A stretch of DNA of 64,000 nucleotides, from the NCBI GenBank assembly GCA_029204225.1, contig CM055106.1:39895827-39959826 (forward strand), given 5' to 3'. The stretch comes from Diphasiastrum complanatum. Taxonomy: Eukaryota > Streptophyta > Lycopodiopsida > Lycopodiales > Lycopodiaceae. The number at the start of each line of letters is the position of its first letter. Positions within the stretch are counted from its first letter, which is position 1. Positions 33,601 through 45,600 of this stretch are shown here, one piece after another. The notes beneath the pieces were generated by a model. That model searched no databases. It had not been told where the DNA came from and was given only the letters and a program-made list of their open reading frames with translations. The position numbers and the translations under genes are program-made.

Positions 33601-36600
33601 ATGTACCAAGGAGGCAATCTAGCTAAGGAACCTGCTTGCAAATATTGACCTTGCCCAGGAACATTCAACGACAATTTATTGTATAATCAAAGCACAATAG
33701 CACTCTCTCTAAATCCGAGATTTCACTCTCGGAGCAAACACATTGAAATTAGGTATCACTACCTTAGAGAAAAAGTGCAAAGCAAGGAAGTGTCATTGTT
33801 TTACTGCAAGACAGAGTTAATGGCAGCAGATTACTTCACAAAAGCTCTATCAAAGGAGCACCATCTCAGATTTAACGACATGTTAAATTTGAAGATCCAA
33901 GTTTTTTAGGATCCACATTAAGGGGGAGTGTTGGATTTCAATGCTCAAATCCACTAAGTAATGAGCATCCTGGAAAACTCAACTCACGAAGTGCCCAAAG
34001 TGCCCGATACACCGAAGTGCCCGACACATCAAAGTGCCTGACACACTGAAGTGCCCGACTTCATCCTCAACCGACTTATCGGCTTCCTCATCAGAAGAAT
34101 AATCGATTCATAAGCAGTTAGATTTTATGTTCCCAATGCACCTGATGTTATCAGCTTACCAGAGCGAGGGCATATTTCCTCACTGGGGATTTTAATGCCC
34201 GAACCTCCTCACGACAGTCAGAGTTTTATGACATCAGCGACCAGCTCCGCGTTCATGCCCTCGACAGCGACGAGATGGGAGTTACTAGGGTTTCAGAGGA
34301 CGGCTTGGGATCTATTACTGTTACAACTCCCTAGGATCATCGACCGCCTTGAAGGTTCCGCACACCCCATACCAGTGACGACGCACCGTAACCGCCCAAC
34401 TCTAGGGGCACAACCGACCCACCCCCATGCCCTGGAGCAATCAACACAATCATGCCCGGTCAAGCCTCCTACGATAACTCGCGTCCCATACCACCAGCCA
34501 TCGCACTCGGCTCTCCCTAGCACACATCTCCTGGCTTGGAGATACAACCTGGCTAATGCACGTGCTCTCCATCCACCAACTCCCGGGTAGACTCAGTGAA
34601 TGGAAAGAGGGAAACCCCACCACTATACAGGCATAGCACAGTGGGTCCCATCAAGCACGGTCCTGCCGGCGACACGTGACCACCTAGGATGGTGACGCGT
34701 GGCACCTAAACATGTCGATAACTCCAGTCCTGCGTCATGCCCCTTGCGAGGCCGTCACTGAAGGGCGTACCGTTATGGTACATAACATTCCCCCCCCCCC
34801 CCCCATAAAAACTTCCTTCTATGGGAAGAAACCAGGGAATCTCAGTCTTAAATCATCCTCCTTCTCCGAGGTGTCCTCATATTTGACTTACCTTTCCAAC
34901 GAATCAGATGTTCAGAAATCAAACGATTTCTCAATTGATGTCGTCGAGTGTCCATGATCCTTTCCGGTTCATGGGGTACAAAAGCAGTCAAATCCTCCAA
35001 TAGCACGAGATCATCTGTGGGAATTAGGTCATCTTTCCCACCAAGTCGTTCTTTTAAACGACTTACATGGAATATAGGATGAACCTTAGTTCCAACAGGG
35101 AGTTCTAGTCTATAAGCAGCCTTACAATCTTGTTAAGCACTTTGAAAGGACCGGTAAAACGTGGAGATAATTTCGAACATTTCCCCGTTCGAAGTGTCTT
35201 AGAGTCCTTAGGGATTCTAAGATACACCCAATCACCGATCTCAAACTCTCGAGGACTGCGACTTCGGTTGGCATAGAATTGGGCTCTATCTTGAGCCGAC
35301 CTAATGCTTTCCCTAGCCACCTGCAACATTTCTTGCATATCATGCAAGAAATCCGTTGCAGCTTGAACCGTGAGACCTTTGAGTCCAACGGAGATAGGGG
35401 AATGAGGTTGAAAGCCGTACAAGAGCATAAAAGGAGTAAAACCAGTGGCAGAATGCTTCATACTATTGTATGCGAACTCAATTATTGGGAGATACTTTTC
35501 CCAGTCTGATTGTCGACTGGAAACATATGCACAAAGCATATCTTCCATCGACTGGTTGACCCGTTCGGTCTGACCATCGGTTTCCGAGTGATCCGTGGAT
35601 GATAGACTTAAAGTAGTTTCCAGTCTTTCAAAGACCGCCTGCCAGAACTTGCCAATGAACTTGGAATCACGATCACTGACAATATCGTTCGGCAATCCAT
35701 ACAACCTGAACAACTTTTCAACGAAAAGTTGAGCAAGTTCAGAAGCTTTGACAGTAGTTTTTGTTGGAATAAACTATGCCATTTTGGTTAGCCTGTCAAC
35801 TACTACCCAAATAGCATCGTGACCCTTCCCTGACTTAGGAAGTCCGACCACAAAATCCATGGAAATACTTTCCCATTTCTTGCCGGGAATTTCCAATGGA
35901 TGCAACAAACCAGCTGCTTTGAGTCTTTCCGGTTTATTTACTTGGCATTGTTCACACTTTTGAACATATGCCTCGACGTGACCTTTCATTTTTGGCCAAT
36001 AAAATTCTCTTTTAACAAGGTCAAGCGTCCTCTGTATACCAAGGTGTTCCGCGCTGGGGCTATCATGGCACTCGTGTAGGATTTGGGCCCTAATGTCCGC
36101 GATATCTGGCACACAGACTTTTCCTCTACGGAAAAGCAAACCATTCCGAATGGAATAATCATCAAGTATCTTCTCTTCGCGAGATTTCTTGGAATCCTGC
36201 TTTCCAAGATTGTCTCTCATTAAAGAGCTTCCTGCCAGGACATTTTGCCAAATATGACCGAAAAACTCGTCGGTCCGACAAAGATCTCGCAGAGAAAGAT
36301 ACAACTCAGATTGGAACTCAGCAAAGCATAACTAATTAACTTCTCCAATTCGGCTCAAAGCATCAACGACACAATTCGATGTACCTCGACGGTACTTAAT
36401 GTCGAATTCGAACTCTTGAATGAGTTTCGACCAGCGGGCTTTACGACCCCTAAGGTCCGAGGCATCACAGATATACTTAAGAGATTCATGATCTGTTATT
36501 ACCACGAATTCAGATCCGTACAAAATGTCTCCAGATCTTTAACGCATGGATGACAGCAAAAAGCTCCTTCTCATAAGTAGAATATCTACTTTGAGCTGGG

Positions 36601-39600
36601 TCCAACTTCTTGCTCTCGAAAGCCACAGGTCTACCATCCTGGTAAAGGACTGCACCTACTGCATAGTCACTAGCGTCTGTTTCCACTAAGAAAGATCCGC
36701 TAGGGTCCACTATGTGTAAGATAGGGGCTGTAGACACCAACATCTTCAAAGCTTCAAAGCTTTGATTAAGTTCATCAATCCAAACAACAGGAGGACTGAT
36801 TTTCGAATTCCTTCCGACTTTCTTCTTATTACCCTTTTTTGTTTTCCGTTTGGCTTTCTTCACTCCCTTAAGAAGATTTGTTAGAGGCAATGCAACTAAG
36901 GCATAGTCTTTAATGAATTTAAACCTGTGAAGCCTAGAAAAGATTTTACTTCACCAATGGTTTTTAGGACAGGCCAATCACGAACTTTCTGGACTTTATC
37001 GTAGTCGATCTCAAGACCTCGATCGGAAACGACATGTCCCAAATACTTGAGTCGAGTCTGAAAAAACTCACATTTAGACTCCTTAGCATAAAGCTTTGCC
37101 TACCTTAGATTATCTAAGACTGTACGCAAATGCGCCTCGTGCTCTTCAAGAGTTTTACTATAAATCAGTATGTCATCTAAAAATACCACAAGAAACTTCC
37201 CCAGATATGGGCGAAGAATATCGTTCATCATCTGCTGAAAGGTTGCCGGGGCATTAGTTAGACCAAAGGGTAAAACGAAAAATTCGTAATGGCCATACCT
37301 AGTACAAAAACCAGTTTTGGAAACATCCCCCTCGTGTATTCTAATTTGATGGTATTCTGACCTAAGGTCCAATTTGGTGGCATACCTAGCACCATTCAAT
37401 CGGTCCATTAAGTCATCCATCCGAGGCAAGGGGTAACGGTTCTTAATTGTCATTTTATTAAGCTTTTTGTAATCGACACAAAGATGAATACTGCCGTCTT
37501 TCTTGCTGGTTAGCAAAACAGGAGCTCCCCAAGGGATTTACTAGGCCGAATATGGCCTTTACGCAATAACTCCTTAAGTTGGCTAGCAACTTCATCTTCT
37601 TCCTTCGGGCTCATCCTGTACGGAAAAAGCGATACAGGAGAGCTATCGGGAAGGAGATCTATGTGATGGTCTACACCCCTTGAGGGGGGAAGACCCTCAG
37701 GCAACTACTCAGGGAATATATCATTATATTCCTCCCTAAGTCTCTTAAAGATTTTGCCCTCAGGCGAAGATTCTAAATTATCATCAGTAAAAGACAATGC
37801 TTTGGGGAGAGGCGATACATCAACATTGATATTATGAGTACTAAAAGCATCTATGTAAGATTCATCTTTCAAATAACATAAATATGAAAAATACTCAGAA
37901 ACCAAAATACATTGATTCGCTTCATGAGCAGTTACAAAAGGTAGATCTGGCTCATAGCCTTTAAGGCAAACCAGTGAGTCATTATGTAGGAAAGAAATAC
38001 AATGAGATACATAGTCTTTCTTTAAGGACTCATTTCTAGCAAAAAACCACTCTTTTCCTAGAATTACATCCACCTTATCTAGATTCATGACATGAAAAGA
38101 TAAACTATTTACATAGTCTTGAATCTTCAACGGCACGTGGGGGACAAAGTGATCCCAGACCTGCTGCTCCCCACCAGTTGCCATCCTAACCACATACTTG
38201 TGGTCACTTGGTGCGGTTGCCAGCTGCAGCTTCTGCACCAACTTAGCATTAATAAAATTATGTGTGGAACCGTCGTCGATGGACGTCGCATTTCTCCATG
38301 CACGATCTACCAGATAGCTCACGTATTTCTACGGCCATCATGTTTTTACGCGGTAAGGCGTATTCTTGGTGGCAGGACCTTAAAGACCGAGCTACAGTCC
38401 CAACCACTTGGGATGACTTCCAGGCGGCCTTTAAGGCTGCCTTTATGCATGTCCTAGACGATTTTGATATTATCGTCGATTTGCTACATTGCAAATGGGG
38501 ACGAAGCCCTTGGACGTCTACTTACAAGACTTCCAAGAGGCTGGTTCGTGGTTTTTTAACCGCATAGACGGGGTACTCCTTAAGCTGCATTTCATCTTGG
38601 GCTTGCCCAAGGAATATCAGTTGGAGGTACGTCGTAACCAGCCATAGTCCCTAGAGGATGCTGTGCGTTTCACTCGAATTTTCAACGATACGCACACGAT
38701 AACCCGCAAAGAGCAACCAAAGCCCGAGGTCAAAGACAAATCCTCTACCGGCCCTCCTTTCAAAAAGGGCAAGGAGCGCATGGTCGGCGAAGCTTCTCCT
38801 TCGGGGAAGAAAAAGAAGCGCCCTCGGTTGGAGAGAGCGGACTTCGACAAGGCCAAAAGCGACGGGTTGTGTTTCTCCTGCATGGAGAAGGGGCAGCTTT
38901 CCAAGGACTGCCCGAAGAGACGGAAGAAGGGTGGCCGCTCTTTTAAGGCACCAGGTAATTCTTCTATTTCTTGCATTGATGTATCTTTTAAAGATGAATC
39001 AGTTTGTATGAATTGTTGTTTTAATACTGCGGTGTTTGGACCTCACGACCTCATTCGTATGAGTGGGTTCGTAGGCAGCCAACCTGTGAGTAACACCACA
39101 TCTTGGTGTCTGTCCTTTTTCTCTCCAGTAAAAAATTTCGGAGTAAACATCGGGTTTAGGAGAGCCTGTCGAGATTGGGACATAGCTCGAATCTCGGCCT
39201 CCGCCCGTTCATGCTTTGAACGCATGTCCACAATTTGTTGCTGTAACAAATTAATGGCACGCGTCATGTTCTCCATATCAGTCCCAACGGGACTTGGAGC
39301 TCTAGTCTCATCCATAGGGGTGTCCATGGATAAAGGAGTAACTGGCAAAAAACTAGAGGGAAAACGGAGAGCTACGGTGTAAAAACCATAAAAAGGGAAA
39401 AGCTAGAGCACAGGGCCTCAAGAAAAAACCAACTTGAGAACTAGCAACTTAAGACCAAAAGAACTCTACAACAACTTGGGAGAATGAGGGAAAGGAAGTG
39501 AACGTACCTCCTTTACCCCCTCCCCTAAGCCCCTCTCCACCCTCATGCAAAAAGGACAAGTGGGGCTCAAGAAAGGCCCCATTTGTCCCTTCTAGACCTT

Positions 39601-42600
39601 TCTAGCCATGTGGGGCCACCCAAAGGTGCCACATGGCTCATGGACCCCAAAGACTATTAAATTCAGTTTTGGCTCTCTCTTTTCCCTCCTCAACTCCTAC
39701 GTACCACAGCTCTCTCCAGTCCTTTGGAGATCTGCAGGTACAGAGAGGGAGGAAGAAGATAGTACGGCCAACAAGGACAGGCCTCCAACAATTGAATTTT
39801 AATTGCTTTTGCAATTTCTCTAGCCTAAAAGTTTAAAAGCCTAAACTTAAAGAACTTAGTACTCAACCTTAGCTCTTAAATTTATTTTGTTTGAAGAAAG
39901 GAGGAGAAATAAAATTGTGGGGATGCGCGATGACCAGGCCGTAGGGAGGTGCGCTGCTCCCGTCCCCTGACACCTCTTAGAAAGGGAAGATGGGAGGAGA
40001 AAGTACATCTACTCCCCAAAACACCTTAACCCGCAGGTAGAGCTACTACGTTGCAGCCGCCAACAAATCCGCAGGTCCTCCTAGAGGTAATATCTCCCCT
40101 CTCCCCACACGGATCACGGATCCAAAGGCGTCTATAGCCAAGAAATATTGATATGTCAGTATTCCGATACGGATTCCGAGGAGCTGAGGTCCTAGCGCTG
40201 CTACCCCTCCCTATACTGCAGATTGTACACAAAAACAAAGGTGAACAGTTGCAAGAGGATGTGTATTATTGGCCCGCCTGAGCAATCCGTAGCTCCCACG
40301 CTTTTCAAAAATATTTTATATGCTATAAAAGATTGCCATCAAAGGTGTGGGCCAATCTAACACAGACCGTTGAATACATAAATTTGCCTAAGAATTCAAA
40401 AGAGAGATTTAGCTCAAAATTGAGGTAAACCTTGAGCAAACACCAACTTATAAAAAAGTTTACTTAAAAACTACTTCCAAACCAAAGAAGGAAGACTATT
40501 GCTAAGAAACTTACGTTTTAACTTAGCAATAAACTCAACCCTTTCAAGAATAAACTTGTACAAAGGTTTAATAAACCAACAGCCACATTCCCATATGTAG
40601 GAATAGCCAAACGCAAAGGCAAAAGGCAAATACGGGAACTATGAATCTTAAAAAGAAATCGATGGCCTCCCTAGGATCATCGACCGCCTTGAAGGTTCTG
40701 CACACCCCATACCAGTGACGACGCACCGTAACCGCTCAACCGTAGGGTCACAACCGAACCACCCCCATGCCCTGGAGCAATCGACACGATCATGCCCGGT
40801 CAAGCCTCCTACAATAACTGGCGTCCCATACCACCAGCCATCGCACTCGGCTCTCCCTAGCACACATCTCCTGGCCTGGAGATACATCTTGGCTAATGCA
40901 CGTGCTCTTTATCCACCAACTCCCGGGTAGACTCAGTGAGTGGAAAGAGGGAAACCCCACCATTATATAGGCATAGCACAGTGGGTCCCATCAAGCACGG
41001 TCCTGCCAGCGACACGTGACCACCTAGGATGGTGACGCGTGGCACCTAAACATGTCGATAACTCCAGTCCTGCGTCATGCCCCTGGCGAGGCCGTCACTG
41101 AAGGGCGTACCGTTATGGTACATAACAATTATCCCTTACGGTGAGCATTTATTCAGTTTGGAGAGGCACATGAGTTAGCCATTTACAATGGCCTAACTTG
41201 CTGGCCAGATTCTGGCAGTTATACTTGTCATCCTCACAGTGGTGGACATAGTGTTGTAGACTATCTTTTCTTACCTCCCTACTTCATTCCTTTCCGCATG
41301 ATAGTACAGTCGAGACTCAAGCAGATTTCCTTAGCACCTCTCTTCATACCGTTGCTTCCCTAGCTTTTCCATCTAAAGCACATAAAGGCAAACACACGCG
41401 TCCCTCATCACTACGCCCTCCACACCCCCCGTGGTATGATACCGAGTGTCGCTCTCTTCATCATCTTGTCACCCATGTCCGCATTCATGAACCTCACCTC
41501 CTTCGCTCCGCTCGACGCTCTTTGCGTCGCACACTCCGCCGGAAAAAACATGCCATTGATGACTCCGAAGGAAAACGTCTTGTTGACCTTCTCTTCAGTT
41601 CCTCTTCAGGCGCCTTTTGACGTGAGTTTATCCCTCGTGCTCCACCACCCCTTTTGGAAGACCTTCGCATATGGACCTACTACGCTACTAGTCTATATAC
41701 CATACCTACTGACGCACCCATCTCTATTTCCCCAAGTCCCTTTGAGTTCACCTTCTTCACCGTTGACATGGTACTTGCGGCCATCAAGAGAATGAAAACC
41801 AAAAAATCAAGAGACATTGAAGACCTCGAATCTGAACTCCTAATCCATGCACCAACATTATCCATCCTATCCATAAAAATGGTGATCCCATGATTCCTGG
41901 TAACTACCGCACTATCATGATCGGGCACGTCCTCACTAAGCTTTATGGTACCATACTCCAGTCTACAGTAAGTTCAGAGTTGGAATCTAGGAGATTACAT
42001 GCATTGGGACAGGCAGGTTTCCGAGCTCATTATTCTACCACTGACCATATTTTCACACTTCGAGCTTTGATTGAGGAAGCTAAGTATAGGAAAGAAAAGG
42101 TTTACTGTTGTTTTGTGGACTTCAGGAAAGCCTTTGACTCTGTACCACGCTCCCTATTCGGGACCTCGGTTTCTCCACGGATATTGTTCTGGCAATGATG
42201 GCTCTTTATGAGAAGGTCCTGGGATGTTTCCAACATGGTAGTGGCATCTCTAATCACATTTGGAGCACCATTGGGGTGAAACAGGGATGCTCTCTTTCGT
42301 CGGTTCCTTTTGGATTGTACATTGATGAGTTAGAGCGAGCCATCGTACAGTGTGGCTGAGCTGGATGTAGACTTGGCACCATCTTGATTGCTATTCTCTT
42401 GCATGCGGATGATGTGGTACTGATGTCCTCGACCAGAGAGGGATTACAGAGGCAGCTGGATTGTTTACAGGGATTCTGTACCAGGTGGGGATTGGGAGTG
42501 AACATTGCGAAGACCAAGGTTATGGTTTTCAACACTTCTCGAGCCTTCATGCAGCGTATACTTATCTGGGGATACTCTTTTCTGGTCCTACTTTTAGCAT

Positions 42601-45600
42601 GAGAGACAGGCAACCACCACTTGACTTGGGAAAGGGCATTCCTCCCTTGTTCAGCTTGAGCGGTTCTGCTTCAAGAAATCCATCCGTAAGTGCAGACTTT
42701 TCGACACTATGTCACCCCCACAGCCTTGTATGCAGCAGAGACATGGTGTACCGGTCTTCCCTCATCACACTTGGCCAGCATTTCACGATTACAGACCACG
42801 ATGCTTGCTCGTATGATTTGGGCGAAGCCCTCTGTTCCACACGAGATTCTCCTTGCAGAGTTTGCCGTCCCACCCATTCAGATAGATGCAGCTTTCCAGC
42901 TCATCGCATATATTTAGAGAGTTCAAGATCTGCCAGGTACAGACATGAGATATACGCAGACATCACTTGCCTCCTCACACTCCCTTCATGATCAGGGCTA
43001 CCGACTGTCATGGTTCTCACAGGCATCCCATTTCCTCCTTGAGTCATTTGGCATCTCCATTATACAGCTCCTCTCAGGCACCCATCACTATATCAGGCGT
43101 TTCTTATATCGGGCATATCTCGACCGTACTTGGAGGTGACAGCTTGGGGTTAAACCCGCCTATTACTGGACTCATTTCATTGAGCTCGACATAGCAGGGT
43201 TCCTAGTTTTGCCACACTATTTGGACTCGGGATTATCACACGGCCTCAGATTTACATTGGGACAGCTCCGCGTATCCTCACATCGGTTTTCTGTTATAGT
43301 TTTGGAGATGTTTCATATGCTCCCACTGTTACCACACACTTGACATGTACATTTACCAGTCTTATATGCCTTTTGGCATGGAAAAAACATTAATAAAGCT
43401 TTCTTTCTTTCTTTCTTTCTCTATGGCGCACTGGGTGATGGCGCACTGGGCGCGCACTGCTGCTGCAAAGGACAACGAGTTCTTTTCAGAGATGGTTGGC
43501 TTGTTTTTGTTAAGTTATGAGTTTTAAAGTACAGAGATTGAAGAGTAGAGAAATTCAAAGGCACGCTCCTGCGTGAGAGTATTTTTCTGCCTTGAGAGTT
43601 AGTAGTAGATCATTTTAGTTTTAAGTTCTTGTTGTATGAGCCACCGTGCTCTTGGGTATCTATCACACTTGATATGTACTTTTCCTAGTCCTATATACCT
43701 TCGGGTATCTCACGGACATTAATAAATCTCTTTCTTTCTTTCTTTCTCTCTACCAAGGAGGGCGCAGGGAGGGCACACGGGGAGGGCATAGGGAAGGTGC
43801 GCAGGGAGGGGGCAAGGGAGGGGGCGCAAGCGCACAGACACACACACACACACACACACATCGCTGGTAAAAGGTTTTTCAAATTCTAGAACAAACTTAT
43901 GAAGACAGTAGGCCTTTTTTTAAAATGTTATGTACCCAATCTGCCTTAAAAAACAAAAAGCTCACATCATGCCATTTTCCTTTCTTTTAACATAATTGAC
44001 TTGCATGAATAATTTTAGCTCCAAGGCAGATTGAAGAATAGAAACTACTAGCAATGAGAAATAGTACTTTAGGCTGACTGCTTATTAACAAAAAAAGGAA
44101 GAAGAATCCCGTTTTTAAGGTTTTTAATGAGATTCCTCCATAATAAAGACAAACTTGTCTCAAGACATAGTCTTAAGACTAAATGGTAACACTTAGAAGT
44201 TCGTAGTATGGTAGTATGAAAAACATAATAATGCTACACGTGAATTGGTGCACCACCATAAAAAAAACCACTAGGCATGGTGGTTTTTTTTCCCTCCTGT
44301 TGGGTTCCGACGTTCTGGAACACCGCCTCGGAATTTGGTGTTCTTGGTAAGTCAAACAAGCATGTTCAACTGTGGCATTCCTAGGCCCTTCATATAGCTT
44401 GATTTATAATCAACCAATAATTCAATCATTGTTCCAATTTTTCAGCTACTACTTTGGCATATACATTTTTATGGCCTGTTTTTAATCATATGATGCATAT
44501 TTGTTTATGCCATTGACAATGCATTTTTAAGGTGGTAAGAGTTGTTGTGGCCCTTTATCCAATAAAAACTTTTCTTCATAAACTTTGATCATGGGATTGT
44601 TATGGGGCCCTAATAAGTTATTTGCAGAATTATTCCCTAATTCATACCTCTAGTTAGTATAATTGGCCTCATTACCGTTCATGTGATTTGATTGGAGGCG
44701 GGAGTTTAATTTCATTCAAGTCTTTGGTGATTTCTTTCATATTGACACTAACTGTAGTAGCTTGTCATTTTGTTATTTATTTCCTATTAGTGCATTTGCA
44801 TATCTTCCAGTTCTATTCTAGTTCATGTTAGTATCACTGCGGGTCTTTTGGATCTTGTGCTCTTCTAGTCATGACTATACTAATCTCAACTATCAAAGAT
44901 ATCATTAGTCAATTCTGTAGTTGCTACGTCTTCAAGCCTTTTGGCTGCAGAAGTATTGCAAGGACTATTTTTGTTAAGATCTTAGTTACAATATAGTTTT
45001 TGCATTGTTCTTTCAGGTTTCTACCAAGTATCCTACAAATGCATTGGAACATAGACCAAGATTGCTAAAGTATGTCATCTCAAACAAGGTTTGTGCAATA
45101 TTGTGATATGAAATTTTTTGGAGTTATATAATTACCAAGTACTTGTTCTTTGTTGTAAAATTCTTTTCTATGATTTCTCTGAATTTGTGTTCAATGATGA
45201 ATAGTTAGCACATGAATAAGGGCAAGGGACCTTAAAGTCCTACGGTGGTAGAGGCTCTAAAGTAGTCAATCGAGTAGTTTGAGTTAACGAGGACTTGAGT
45301 GAAAGCATCATAACGAGTTTAGGAATGTGGTGTGGCCTTGCATATCGTTGTAAATATTGGACACATGTGTTGGAAGTTGTAAAGGCTCTCAAGAATGAAC
45401 TAGACAACCAACAATATAAAGGAGCTTAGGCATTGGAGAATCCAACCCAATCGGGGTAGAGATTTAGACATGTTCGATACACTCACGCCCAAGTAGTGAA
45501 AAATGACAAATGTCAAATAACCTCCAAAAACCCTAACCCACCCTCACTTTACAGCTAATAATATTGGCTATTATCGGGATTAGGATTGCATGAGTCCCTT

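Larger units (their letters stand above)
31566..34146 (+). mobile_element. 5'-truncated Ty1/copia retrotransposon
   Basis: Homology starts inside integrase ([20 protein letters not shown]) and runs through RT and RNase H to a polypurine tract (AAGGGGGAGTG) and the first 220 bp of a 3' LTR. The LTR is cut at about 34146 by LINE sequence. A handful of stops and shifts is present. Gag, protease and the 5' LTR are missing. It lies in the sense orientation inside GlnRS intron 2. Confidence 0.92.
34319..41127 (-). mobile_element. Chromovirus-type Ty3/gypsy retrotransposon inserted in a LINE
   Basis: The element is bounded by LTRs at 34319-34787 and about 40667-41127. The outer ends are TGTTAC... 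and ...ATAACA, with a target duplication ATTAC/ATTAT (34314-34318 and 41128-41132, one mismatch). The minus strand carries gag, protease, RT, RNase H and integrase, ending with a chromodomain-like tail. Part of gag (about 38280-39060) is inverted. The 5' LTR lacks the last few bases seen in the 3' LTR. It is younger than the LINE it split. Confidence 0.92.
41128..43425 (+). mobile_element. LINE, 3' segment: endonuclease end, reverse transcriptase, 3' tail
   Basis: The LINE resumes with [13 protein letters not shown], then SVVDYLFLP-like endonuclease text near 41240. A linker and an RT follow: [54 protein letters not shown] (first Asp), [20 protein letters not shown] and [12 protein letters not shown] (catalytic Asp pair, about 42400). 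Many shifts are present. The zinc-finger part is deleted before the 3' UTR at about 43280. The 3' end has a hairpin, AATAAAGC and (CTTT)n. RT wording differs from typical plant L1 and RTE elements; I do not assign a clade. Confidence 0.9.
31320..45016 (+). other. GlnRS intron 2 (13.7 kb, nested transposons)
   Basis: The intron runs from GTGCGT to TTCTTTCAG. It contains, in order, a 5'-truncated copia (31566-34146), a 5'-truncated LINE (34147-43425) split by a chromovirus (34319-41127), and a second LINE 3' tail (about 43600-43745). Sequence from 43746 to 45016 is unassigned. The flanking exons are intact, so the insertions are presumably tolerated and spliced out. Confidence 0.85.

Noticed and set aside
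34195-34590. 131-codon frame across LINE and LTR
   Set aside because: It crosses the insertion junction in a frame other than that of the LINE endonuclease.
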